From positions 186,001-250,000 of the forward strand of contig NZ_FOMD01000002.1 in assembly GCF_900112525.1 (NCBI RefSeq): a stretch of DNA of 64,000 nt. The letters are read 5' to 3'. The DNA is from Klenkia taihuensis (GTDB lineage: Bacteria > Actinomycetota > Actinomycetes > Mycobacteriales > Geodermatophilaceae). Position numbers and translations under genes: made by a program. The notes below the pieces were generated by a model, which saw nothing but the letters and a program-made list of their open reading frames with translations, was not told the origin of the DNA and searched no databases. The first letter of the stretch is position 1. The number at the start of each line of letters is the position of its first letter. Positions 53,661 to 63,180 of the stretch are shown piece by piece.

Positions 53661-54551
53661 TCAGGCGGCGGGGTCGAGCACCACCCGGAACAGCGCGCGC
53701 GGGTCCTGCATGGTGGCCGGCGGGCGCACGGCCGAGCGCGGCACGACCCGCTCGAACCGGGCCGGACGGCGGTGCGGCAGCAGCTCCCGGCCGGCGTAGG
53801 CGTAGTCGCCGGTCACCTCGCCGAGCAGGAGCCCCGATCCGCCCCCCACCGGCACCGCGACCGCGTCACCGGGCCGCACCTCGTCGAGGAAGGTGGCCAG
53901 CTGGCGCAGGTCCTTGGCCGGCCGCTTGCCGGTGAGCTCGTGCGCCAGTGCGCGCAGCGCCGGCAGCTCCAGCCCGGTGGCGTCGACGTCCACCCCGGAC
54001 TGCGTGCCCAGTCCCACGACGCCGGTGGCCAGCGCGGCACCCAGCTCCGGGTGCGCCCGCGGCCGGACCACCCACACCGGCCGGCCCGCAGGCGCCGGCG
54101 TGGGCGGCACGTCGTCGGCGGGCGGCCAGACGTAGTCCAGGTCGTCGGGGTCGCCGGCGAACAGGCTGCGGTAGGTGGCCGGCTCCTTGGCCAGCAGCTT
54201 GGACCGGTGCGAGAGGTGCACCGCCTCGTCGCCCAGCCAGCTCGGCAGCAGCCCGGCGGCGCCGAGCTCGGCCTGGCTGCCCACCCCGGGCGCGAACTCC
54301 TCGATCTGCGCGGCGGTCGAGTCGGCGAACCCGCGGGCCACCCACTCGGCGGCCATGTCCAGGCCGTAGCGGACCAGCGCCGGGGTGCGGCCGCGCCACA
54401 TCACGACGGCCGGGTGCGTCGTCCAGCCGTAGTCGGGCAGCTCCAGCGCGCGCAGGACCTGCAGCGTCTCGACCCGCTGCTTGCCCAGGCGCGGGGCGTC
54501 CAGGAGGCGGGCGCTGCCGGCGAAGTCGGCGACGGGGAGGAAGGTCTGCAC
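53661..54551 (-). CDS. Pyr_excise (MSMEG_6728-type) DNA glycosylase fused to a PUA/EVE-like domain
   Basis: A 296-residue two-domain protein. Residues 1-150 match the MSMEG_6728 family, related to T4 endonuclease V-type pyrimidine-dimer glycosylases (MQTFLPVADFAGSARLLDAPR, LGKQRVETLQVLRALE, then WLGDEAVHLSHRSKLLAK). Residues about 155-290 look like the PUA/EVE-like domain found in front of Mrr-type nucleases: VWVVRPRAH, QLATFLDEVRPGDAVAVP, LLLGEVTGDYAYAG. Such domains bind modified bases. Usual relatives, as I recall them, end at about 150 residues. The GTG start has no strong Shine-Dalgarno. Function as a lesion or modified-base excision enzyme is inference. Confidence 0.85.
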   Translation of the reverse strand: MQTFLPVADFAGSARLLDAPRLGKQRVETLQVLRALELPDYGWTTHPAVVMWRGRTPALVRYGLDMAAEWVARGFADSTAAQIEEFAPGVGSQAELGAAGLLPSWLGDEAVHLSHRSKLLAKEPATYRSLFAGDPDDLDYVWPPADDVPPTPAPAGRPVWVVRPRAHPELGAALATGVVGLGTQSGVDVDATGLELPALRALAHELTGKRPAKDLRQLATFLDEVRPGDAVAVPVGGGSGLLLGEVTGDYAYAGRELLPHRRPARFERVVPRSAVRPPATMQDPRALFRVVLDPAA

Positions 54552-54566
54552 CGGGTCCAGTCTGGG

Positions 54567-54875
54567 TCAGCCGCGCTCGTCCAGCGCGGCGAGCGCGGAC
54601 TCCCAGCGGTCCCGGCGCTCGTCGTCGCTCTGCTCCCACCACGCGGTGCCGCGCTCGCCCAGACCGGTCTTGGCCAGCTGCACCCGGGCGCGGGCCGCGG
54701 CCACCGCGGCGTCGTCGCCCTTGGCCGCGCGCACCCCGCTGCGGCCGACGCCGAGGTGGTGCAGCAGCCGCTCCCGCACGTCGTCGGGCAGCTGCGGGTC
54801 CTGCGCCCGCCAGCGGCGGCCGTCGACCACGATCCACCGCCCGTCGTCGGTCCGCTCGACCTCCCGGCGGGTCAC
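54567..54875 (-). CDS. Small conserved actinobacterial protein
   Basis: A 102-residue protein beginning TRREVERTDDGRWIVVDGRRWRA, with a middle segment RLLHHLGVGRSGVRAAKG and a C-terminus VQLAKTGLGERGTAWWEQSDDERRDRWE. The pattern GRW-VV-GRRWRA and LGERG--WW is shared by small actinobacterial proteins with no known role. GTG start overlaps the sirtuin stop (GTGA), so it is translated from the sirtuin message. Confidence 0.75.
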   Translation of the reverse strand: MTRREVERTDDGRWIVVDGRRWRAQDPQLPDDVRERLLHHLGVGRSGVRAAKGDDAAVAAARARVQLAKTGLGERGTAWWEQSDDERRDRWESALAALDERG

Positions 54876-55732
54876 CGCGCCAGCCGGTCCACCAGTGCCG
54901 GCAGCACCGCACCCAGCGGGGCGTCGACGCGGACGTCGGCCTTCTCGTCCCCCCGGGTGGGCCCGCAGTTGACGATGGCCACCGGGATGCCCTCCTTCTC
55001 CGCGCGCAGCACGAACCGGTAGCCGCTCATCACGGTCAACGAGGAGCCCAGCACGACCAGCGAGCGGGCCGAGCAGACGGTGGCGTACGCCGCGGCCACC
55101 CGCTCGGGCGGCACGGTCTCGCCGAAGAAGACCACGTCGGGCTTGAGCGGGCCGCCGCCGCAGGCCAGGCAGTCGACCATGACGAACCCGTCGAGGGCCT
55201 CCTCCGGCAGCTCGACGTCGCCGTCGGGGTTGACCTCGTCGTCGACCGGCTCGGGCCGGAAGCCGGGGTTGACCTCGCGCAGCCGCAGGTCGAGCTCGGC
55301 GCGGGGGGCGACGTCCCCGCACTGCAGGCAGACGGTGCGGTCCAGCCCGCCGTGCAGCTCCAGCACGTCGGTGGCGCCACCGGCCTGGTGCAGCCCGTCG
55401 ACGTTCTGCGTGATGATGCCGCCGACCAGGCCGGCGTCCTGGAGGGCGGCGACGGCGCGGTGGCCGGGGTTGGGCCGGGCGCCGGCGATCTGCCGCCAGC
55501 CGACGAAGCTGCGCGCCCAGTACCGGTGCCGGCCACGGGGGTCGCGGGTGAAGGTCTGCCAGGTCATCGGGGTGTGCCGGCGCAGCGAGCCGGTGGCCCC
55601 GCGGTAGTCGGGGATGCCGGAGTCGGTGGACAGGCCGGCCCCCGAGAGGACGACGGCGTTGCCGTTGCCGACCAGCCGGGCGAGGTCCTCCAGCTCGGGG
55701 ACGACGGTGAGCGGTGCGGTCACCCCACCCAT
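54872..55732 (-). CDS. Sir2-family NAD-dependent deacetylase
   Basis: A 286-residue sirtuin removing acyl groups from lysines, using NAD. Seen: NAD loop SGAGLSTDSGIPDYRG at 30-45, ITQNVDGLHQ, catalytic His 127 in ELHGGL, and zinc Cys pairs at 135/138 (CLQC) and 188/191 (CLAC). The late VVLGSSLTV motif is normal. The region between the Cys pairs is longer than usual and acidic. ATG start; an in-frame GTG is 9 nt later. Acetyl-lysine control fits the nearby ackA-pta acetyl-phosphate genes, though no functional link is shown. Confidence 0.94.
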   Translation of the reverse strand: MGGVTAPLTVVPELEDLARLVGNGNAVVLSGAGLSTDSGIPDYRGATGSLRRHTPMTWQTFTRDPRGRHRYWARSFVGWRQIAGARPNPGHRAVAALQDAGLVGGIITQNVDGLHQAGGATDVLELHGGLDRTVCLQCGDVAPRAELDLRLREVNPGFRPEPVDDEVNPDGDVELPEEALDGFVMVDCLACGGGPLKPDVVFFGETVPPERVAAAYATVCSARSLVVLGSSLTVMSGYRFVLRAEKEGIPVAIVNCGPTRGDEKADVRVDAPLGAVLPALVDRLAR

Positions 55733-55742
55733 GGTCCCCGTT

Positions 55743-56180
55743 TCAGCGCAGCTCTGCGTCCAGCCGCTCGAGCATGCCCGTGTAGGTGCGCGCCAGGCCC
55801 TTGGGCGCGAAGGTGCGCTCGAAGAACCCGCCGATGCCCGAGGCGCCGTCCCAGGTGGTGCGCACCCGCACGGTGGCGGCGCCGGCGTCGGCCGGGTGCA
55901 CGGTCCAGGTCGTGACCATGGAGGAGTTCTGGTCGCGCTCGACCAGGCCGTCGGGCCCGTCGGTGACGGCGACGAGCTGGTCGCGGACACGCTTCTGGGT
56001 GGCGGCGAACCGCCAGTGCACCCGGGTGCCCCCGCCCTGGCCGCCCGCCTCGACGCGGTAGTCGCTGAACTGCGGCCCGGCGATCCGCTGCCGGGTGCCG
56101 GCGTAGTCGGCGAGGGCGGCCCGCACCTGCTCGGCGGGGGCTGCGACGACGTGCTCTGCGGTGGCGACGACCTGACCCAT
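55743..56180 (-). CDS. SRPBCC-family protein
   Basis: A 145-residue START/SRPBCC-fold protein, likely binding a hydrophobic ligand. The pattern AEHVVAAPAEQVRAALADY at the N-terminus and the end GGFFERTFAPKGLARTYTGMLERLDAELR are typical of the polyketide cyclase/dehydrase group. ATG start, 10 nt before the sirtuin gene on the same strand. Confidence 0.85.
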   Translation of the reverse strand: MGQVVATAEHVVAAPAEQVRAALADYAGTRQRIAGPQFSDYRVEAGGQGGGTRVHWRFAATQKRVRDQLVAVTDGPDGLVERDQNSSMVTTWTVHPADAGAATVRVRTTWDGASGIGGFFERTFAPKGLARTYTGMLERLDAELR

Positions 56181-56226
56181 GCCGCCCAGTCTGCCCGGGC
56201 GGTGCACGCGCCGTCGCGCGCCCGGG

Positions 56227-57386
<1,160 letters not shown>

Positions 57387-57390
<4 letters not shown>

Positions 57391-59480
57391 CGGCCCGCCG
57401 CCTGCACCGCGGTGATGGCGATGGTGTTGACGATGTCGCGCACGGTGGCCCCCCGGGACAGGTCGTTGACCGGCTTGTTCAGCCCCTGCAGCACCGGCCC
57501 GATGGCCACCGCGCCGGCCGAGCGCTGCACCGCCTTGTAGGTGTTGTTGCCGGTGTTCAGGTCGGGGAAGACGAACACCGTGGCCCGCCCGGCCACCGCG
57601 GACCCGGGCATCTTCGCGGCACCCACCTCGGGGTCGGCGGCGGCGTCGTACTGCATCGGGCCGTCGACGACCAGCTCCGGGGCGCGCTCGCGGACCAGCC
57701 GGGTCGCCTCGCGCACCTTGTCCACGTCGGCGCCCGAGCCCGACGTCCCGGTGGAGTAGGACAGCATCGCCACCCGCGGCTCGATGCCGAACTCGGCCGC
57801 GGTGGCCGCCGAGGAGATCGCGATGTCGGCCAGCTGCGCGGCGTCGGGCAGCGGGTTGACCGCGCAGTCGCCGTAGACCAGCACGCGGTCGGCCAGCGCC
57901 ATGAGGAAGACGCTGGAGACCACCGAGACGCCGGGCCGGGTGCGGATGACCTCGAACGCCGGCCGGATGGTGTGCGCGGTGGTGTGCGCGGCGCCGGAGA
58001 CCATGCCGCCGACCAGGCCCAGGTGCACCATCAGCGTGCCGAAGTACGACACGTCGGGGACGACGTCGTAGGCCGCCTCGACGGTCACCCCGCGGTGGGC
58101 GCGCAGCGCGGCGTACTCCTGCGCGAAGCGGGTGCGCAGCTGCTCGTCGAAGGGGTCCACGACGTCGGCGGCGGCGATGTCCAGACCCAGCTCGGAGGCC
58201 CGGCCGCGCACCTTCGCCTCGTCGCCGAGGATGGTCAGCCGGGCGATCCGCCGGGCCAGCACGGTCGACGCCGCGCGCAGCACCCGGTCGTCGTCCCCCT
58301 CGGGCAGCACGACGTGCTGGTCGGCCGCCCGCGCCCGCTCGGTGAGCAGGTGCTCGAACATCAGCGGGGTCACCACGGTCGAGGGGCCGACGTCCAGGCC
58401 GTCGAGCAGCTGACGGGTGTCGACCGCCTCGTCGAACAGGGCGATGGACCGCTCGGCCTTGCGCGGGGAGTCCGAGGCGATGAGGCCGCGGGTGTGGATG
58501 ACCCGGGCGGTGGTGTCGAAGGTCCCCAGCGGCGTGCGCACGATCGGCAGCGAGCTGCCCAGCCCCGCGATCAGCTGCAGCACCGGCTCGGGCAGGTCGA
58601 TGCCGCCGTTGAGCAGGATGCCGGTCGGCGAGGGGTAGGTGCCGGCTGCGTGCGCGGTCATCACCGCCAGGACGACGTCCGGCCGGTCGCCGGGGACGAC
58701 GACGACCGAGCCCTCCAGCAGTCGCGGCAGCACGTTGACCATCGACATCGCCGCCACCACGACGCCCATGGCCTCACGGTCCATCAGGGACGGGTCGCCG
58801 GCCACCAGCTCCCCGTCGACGGCGGCCGCGACCGTGGCGAAGGTCGGCGCGATGAGCACCGGCTCCTCGGGGATGGCCCACACCGGCCGGTCGGTGACCG
58901 CCTGCACCGCGGCGACGCCCTCGGTGAGCCGGTCCGGGTCGGCGCGGTTGAGCACCACCGCGACCACGGCGGCGTGCTCGGCGGCCAGCTCCCGCAGCGC
59001 CGGCTCGGCGACCGCGGCGAGGGTCCCCGGGCTGCGGGCCGGGGCCTGGCCGAGCTGCTCGGCGCCCGCCGGGTCGCGGCCGCCCAGCACGAGGACGACC
59101 GGGGTGCCCAGGTTGGCCGCGATCCGGGCGTTGAAGGACAGCTCGGTGGGCGAGGAGACGTCGGTGAAGTCCGAGCCGACCACGACGACGGCGTCGCAGC
59201 GGGCCTCGACCGCCTTGTAGCGCTCCACGATGCGGGCCAGCGCGGCGTCGCCGTCGGCGTGGACGTCGTCGTAGGTGACGCCCACGGCCTCGGCGAACCC
59301 GACCTCGGCGGTGGCCCGGGCGAGCAGGGTGTCCAGCACCGGGTCGGTGGCGCCGCGGGCGATCGGCCGGAAGACGCCCACCCGGCCGACCTCGCGGGTC
59401 AGGGTGTGCAGCAGGCCGAGGGCCACGATCGACTTGCCGGAGTGGCCCTCGACGGAGGCGACGTACACGCTGCGGGCCAC
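57387..59480 (-). CDS. pta: Phosphate acetyltransferase (long form)
   Basis: Interconverts acetyl-CoA and acetyl phosphate. The 697-residue protein is the long form: an N-terminal BioD-like P-loop region (VYVASVEGHSGKSIVALGLLHTL), a middle DRTGG domain (VVVPGDRPDVVLAVMTAHA ... ILLNGGIDLP), and the C-terminal catalytic PTA domain (GAAHTTAHTIRPAFEVIRTRPG, with VFVFPDLNTGNNTYKAVQRSAGA). The GTG at 59480 has GAGGAG in front; the longer frame upstream is rejected. Operon with ackA. Confidence 0.96.
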
Positions 59481-59715
59481 GGTGCTCCTCGTCCGGGTGG
59501 GCTCGTGGCAGGCGGCGCCGGCGAGCTGCGGGTCGCTGTCGTGGCCGAACGTAACCGGTGCACCCGGCCCCGGCAGCCCGACCACCGCCGCCGCACGACC
59601 ACGCTGGGTGAGGGCGCACGAGGACGGCGGGCCGCTCGCGCACCGGGACCGCCCACGGGCGACCGGCGCGGGTCAGGGTGGCGCCGGTCCCGTCCGGGAT
59701 CGCGGACGGACGGGG

Positions 59716-60534
59716 ATGCCCACGGTGGTCGACGACGCACGACGCCCCGCCGTGGTGGGTTTCGAGCAGCTGGTCGGGGAGTTCCCCGTCCTCGCACCGC
59801 CGCCGGTGCCCGACCCGCGCCCTCCCCGGCCGCCGGTCCGCCGCAAGCGCGCGCGGGGCTCCCGTGCAGCGGGGGCAGCGGGCATCACCGGCGTCGTCCT
59901 GCTGCTGGCGGGCGCCACCGGCGCCGGCCCGGCCGCCACGCCGGGCGCCGCGGCCGGGGCCGCCGTCCCGGGCCCCGCCGAGGTGCGCGGCGAGCATGCC
60001 GCGCCCGCCGACGCCCCGCAGCTGTCCCCGACCGCGGAGGTCGTCCCCGCGGCGGACGTGGTCCCCGCGGCGGCCGAGGTGGTCCCCGCGGCGGCGGAGG
60101 TGGTCCCGGCGCCCGCCGCGCAGCGCGGCGTCGTCCCGCGGGCGGTCACGAGCACACCCGTGGCGGACCCCGCGGTCCCGGCCACCGGGACGGGGGCGGC
60201 GACGTCCGCCCCGACCTCCAGCGGTGCCGGCGGTCCCGTCGGCGGTGCACCGGTCCCCGCCGGGCCGGGCGCGGGCAGCGCACCCGGGGACGGCGGCCCG
60301 GGTGGGGGGCACGCAGCCGGCCCGGGGAGCACCCCGCCGGGTGGCGGCGGACCTGGTGGTGGCGGACCTAGTGGTGGCGGGCCCGGTGGCCAGGCACCCG
60401 GCGGGCCGGCACCCGGCGGGCCGGCACCCGGCGGGTCGGGCCCGGCCGGGGCCGACCACGGCGCCCCGGGCGGACCCGGCGGCGGACCCGGTCCGGGCGG
60501 GCCGGGCCGTGGCCCGGGCGGACCGCACCGCTGA
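59716..60534 (+). CDS. Membrane-anchored Pro/Gly/Ala-rich repeat protein
   Basis: A 272-residue protein. The first 50 residues are soluble and Pro-rich (VGFEQLVGEFPVLAPPPVPD), ending in the basic patch RRKRARGSR, then a helix (AAGITGVVLLLAGATGAG) that could be an anchor. The rest is low complexity: repeats of EVVPAAA, then Gly/Pro repeats ending in the 15-bp DNA repeat block. No domain recognised. Codon usage fits a real gene and the upstream GGACGGGG is a weak Shine-Dalgarno, but it could be a non-coding GC-rich stretch. Confidence 0.55.
   Translation: MPTVVDDARRPAVVGFEQLVGEFPVLAPPPVPDPRPPRPPVRRKRARGSRAAGAAGITGVVLLLAGATGAGPAATPGAAAGAAVPGPAEVRGEHAAPADAPQLSPTAEVVPAADVVPAAAEVVPAAAEVVPAPAAQRGVVPRAVTSTPVADPAVPATGTGAATSAPTSSGAGGPVGGAPVPAGPGAGSAPGDGGPGGGHAAGPGSTPPGGGGPGGGGPSGGGPGGQAPGGPAPGGPAPGGSGPAGADHGAPGGPGGGPGPGGPGRGPGGPHR
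60394..60438 (+). repeat. Three tandem 15-bp repeats
   Basis: GCACCCGGCGGGCCG twice, then GCACCCGGCGGGTCG, encoding repeated Ala-Pro-Gly-Gly-Pro/Ser in the C-terminus of the Pro/Gly-rich gene. In-frame repeat length would let copy number change without a frameshift. Confidence 0.8.
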
Positions 60535-60544
60535 TCGCGGCCGG

Positions 60545-61204
60545 TCAGCCGCCCTCGGGGCGGACGAGGCCGGTCTCGTAGGCCAGCACCGCGGCCTGGG
60601 TGCGGTCGCGCAGGCCGGTCTTGCCCAGGATCCGGCCGACGTGGGTCTTCACGGTGAGCTCGGAGAGCACCAGTTCGGCGGCCACCTCGGCGTTGGACCA
60701 GCCGCGGGCCACCAGGGCGAGCACCTCCCGCTCCCGGTCGGTGAGGGGGTCCAGCCGGGCGTCCCGCGCGGCGGGGTCGGGCAGCCGGCCGGCGAAGGTC
60801 TCCAGCAGCCGCCGGGTGACCCGCGGGGAGACCACCGCGTCGCCGGCGGCGACCGTGCGGATGGCGGCGAGCAGGTCGGCCGGCTGGGTGTTCTTGAGCA
60901 GGAAGCCGCTGGCCCCGGCGCGCAGCGCGGCGAAGGCGTGCTCGTCCAGGTCGAACGTGGTCAGCACCAGCACCCGGCTGGGCAGGCCCGCGGCGACGAT
61001 CTGCGCGGTGGCCCCGACGCCGTCCAGCACGGGCATCCGCACGTCCATCACCACCACGTCGGGCCGCAGCTCCCGCGCCAGCGCGACCGCCTCGGCGCCG
61101 TCCCCGGCCTGGCCGACCACCTGCAGGTCGGGCTGGCTGTCCAGCACCATCCCGAAGCCGACCCGCACCAGCGGCTCGTCGTCCACGAGCAGCACCGTGG
61201 TCAT
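60545..61204 (-). CDS. NarL/LuxR-family response regulator
   Basis: A 219-residue DNA-binding response regulator. The receiver has acidic DDE at 8-10, phospho-acceptor Asp 54 in VVMDVRMP and Lys in FLLKN. The C-terminal LuxR helix-turn-helix has LTDREREVLALVARGWSNAEVAAELVLSELTVKTHV. The ATG overlaps the histidine kinase stop (ATGA). It probably controls the adjacent ABC transporter operon. Confidence 0.96.
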   Translation of the reverse strand: MTTVLLVDDEPLVRVGFGMVLDSQPDLQVVGQAGDGAEAVALARELRPDVVVMDVRMPVLDGVGATAQIVAAGLPSRVLVLTTFDLDEHAFAALRAGASGFLLKNTQPADLLAAIRTVAAGDAVVSPRVTRRLLETFAGRLPDPAARDARLDPLTDREREVLALVARGWSNAEVAAELVLSELTVKTHVGRILGKTGLRDRTQAAVLAYETGLVRPEGG

Positions 61205-62373
61205 GCGTGCACCCCGCTCCCGGGCACCGGAGCCAGCGGCAGCACCCCGCGCACGCGCCAGCCGCCGTCCGCCGGACCGGTCTCCACCGTGCCGCCCCAC
61301 GCGCCGAACCGCTCCCGCATGCCGACCAGGCCGTGCCCGGGCGGGCGGTCGGGGTCGCGGGGCCGGGTGCCGCGGCCGTCGTCGGTGACCTCGACCTGCA
61401 GCCGGTCGGCGGTCCACTCCAGCGCGACCCGGGCGCAGCGGGCGCCGTCGGCGTGGGTGAGCGTGTTGGTGAGCGCCTCCTGCACCAGGCGGTGCACGGC
61501 CAGCTGCGCGGTGGCCGGGAGCGGGGACGGCGTGCCCCCGACGGTGAGCACGACGGGCAGGCCCGCCGCGCGGACCTGCTCCACCAGGGCGTCGAGCTGG
61601 GCCAGCCCCGGCGCGGGGGCCGGCGCTCCGTGCTCGTCGTCGCCGCGCAGCACACCGAGCAGCCGGTGCATCTCGGTGATCGCCTCCCGCCCGGTGGCCG
61701 CGACCTGGCCCATGGCGGCGCGGGCCCTCTCCGGCGCGGTGTCGATGGCGTAGCCGGCGCCGTCGGCCAGCGCGGTCATCACCGAGATGTTGTGCGCCAC
61801 GACGTCGTGCACCTCCCGGGCGATCCGGGTCCGCTCCTCGGCGACGGCGGCGCGGGCCCCGGCGTCCCGCTCCCGCTCGGCACGCAGCGCGCGGTCCTCC
61901 AGCGCCCGGACCAGCGAGCGGCGGGTGCGCCGGTTGCGCCCGACGACCACGGCCACCACGGTCGCCGCGCTGATCGGGACGACGGCCTCGCCGCCGGGCC
62001 GGCCGAGCAGGCCCAGCACCGCCAGGGTCACCGGCACCAGCGCGACGACGGCGGTCGCGGCGACCACCTCCCGGGCCGGACGGCGGTCGGCCACCCAGGC
62101 CAGCAGCCACAGCGTGACCGCCCCGGCCGGCAGCAGCCGCTGGGGCTCCAGGCCGTGACCGGCCCACCACGCGCCCAGGACGACGACGGCGACGACCAAC
62201 GCCGGGAACGGGGCGCGGTGGCGGGCCAGCGCGGTCGACCACAGCAGCAGCGAGACCAGCACCGCGCCGGCCGAGAGCCCGCCGAGCCTGACCACCGGGC
62301 CCAGCGAGAGCACCGCCAGCACGGCCACCGGCGCGACGAGGCGCAGGCGGGCCGACGTGGTCATGCCGGTCAT
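61201..62373 (-). CDS. Sensor histidine kinase (HisKA_3 type)
   Basis: A 390-residue membrane kinase. About five N-terminal helices (residues 10-145) with no large sensing loop suggest a membrane or transporter-linked signal. The phospho-acceptor His 189 is in IAREVHDVVAHNIS, and the C-terminal HATPase_c domain has VTDDGRGTRP and GHGLVGMRERF. The ATG has a second ATG 9 nt later. It is 9 nt after the permease gene and coupled to the regulator. Confidence 0.95.
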   Translation of the reverse strand: MTGMTTSARLRLVAPVAVLAVLSLGPVVRLGGLSAGAVLVSLLLWSTALARHRAPFPALVVAVVVLGAWWAGHGLEPQRLLPAGAVTLWLLAWVADRRPAREVVAATAVVALVPVTLAVLGLLGRPGGEAVVPISAATVVAVVVGRNRRTRRSLVRALEDRALRAERERDAGARAAVAEERTRIAREVHDVVAHNISVMTALADGAGYAIDTAPERARAAMGQVAATGREAITEMHRLLGVLRGDDEHGAPAPAPGLAQLDALVEQVRAAGLPVVLTVGGTPSPLPATAQLAVHRLVQEALTNTLTHADGARCARVALEWTADRLQVEVTDDGRGTRPRDPDRPPGHGLVGMRERFGAWGGTVETGPADGGWRVRGVLPLAPVPGSGVHA

Positions 62374-62382
62374 CGTCCACGC

Positions 62383-63180
62383 TCAGGCGTCGCGGGTGCG
62401 CAGCCGCCACACCGCGGCGGCCAGCCCGACCGCGACGTAGCCCAGCAGCACGGCGAACCCCGTCCAGGGTGCGAACTGGTCGGCGGTGGTGGTCAGCCGC
62501 AGCAGGCTGCCGCCGGCCGAGCTGGGCAGCCAGCGCACCACGTCCGGGCCCCAGTCGCCGGGCAGCAGCCCGCCGAGGACCGGCAGCAGGAAGACGAGCC
62601 CGAACAGCGTCGCGACGGCGCCGGCCGTGGAGCGCAGCAGCCAGCCCAGCGCGGAGCCGAGCAGGGTGATCGCGGTGAGGTAGAGCGCCGTCCCCAGCAC
62701 CACCCGCAGGACGCCGTCCTCGGCCAGGCCCGGCATGCCGTCGACGACGGCCGAGCCGACGGCGTAGGCGGCGAGCGCACCGGCCGCGGCGACGACCAGC
62801 ACCAGGGCGCCGAGGACGGCGGCCTTGGCCGCCACGACCGGCCAGCGGCGCGGGGCGGCGGCGAAGGTGCTGCGGATGGTGCCGGACGTGTACTCGCCGG
62901 TGACCAGCAGGACGCCGAGCACGCCCATCGCCAGCTGCGCCAGGTTGTAGCCGGCCAGCGCGAGGGTCAGGGGCTGGGCGAAGTCGACGCCGGGCGGGCC
63001 CCCGCCGCTCCCGCTGGGCCCGCCGGTGTCGGCGGTGCTGGTGAACAGCAGGCCGAGCAGCACCATCCCGACCAGCGAGCCGCCCAGCACGTACCAGGTG
63101 GAGCGCAGCGAGCGGGCCTTCACCCACTCCCCCCGCAGGAGACCGGTCGTGGTCGCGGTGTGCTCCAGGGTGGTGGTCAT
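62383..63180 (-). CDS. ABC transporter permease (ABC-2 type)
   Basis: A 265-residue permease with six or so helices. It starts with an amphipathic LLRGEWVKARSLRSTWYVLG, then LLVTGEYTSGTIRSTFAAAPRRWPVVAAK, the usual coupling-loop region, and C-terminal helices. ATG start overlaps the ATPase stop (ATGA). Gene order ATPase-permease-kinase-regulator suggests an exporter of a toxic compound or peptide with self-sensing. Confidence 0.93.
   Translation of the reverse strand: MTTTLEHTATTTGLLRGEWVKARSLRSTWYVLGGSLVGMVLLGLLFTSTADTGGPSGSGGGPPGVDFAQPLTLALAGYNLAQLAMGVLGVLLVTGEYTSGTIRSTFAAAPRRWPVVAAKAAVLGALVLVVAAAGALAAYAVGSAVVDGMPGLAEDGVLRVVLGTALYLTAITLLGSALGWLLRSTAGAVATLFGLVFLLPVLGGLLPGDWGPDVVRWLPSSAGGSLLRLTTTADQFAPWTGFAVLLGYVAVGLAAAVWRLRTRDA

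Noticed and set aside
59673-61655. Pro/Gly-rich minus-strand frame over 59.7-61.7 kb
   Set aside because: It runs antisense to the repeat protein and out of frame with the response regulator and kinase, which have clear domains.
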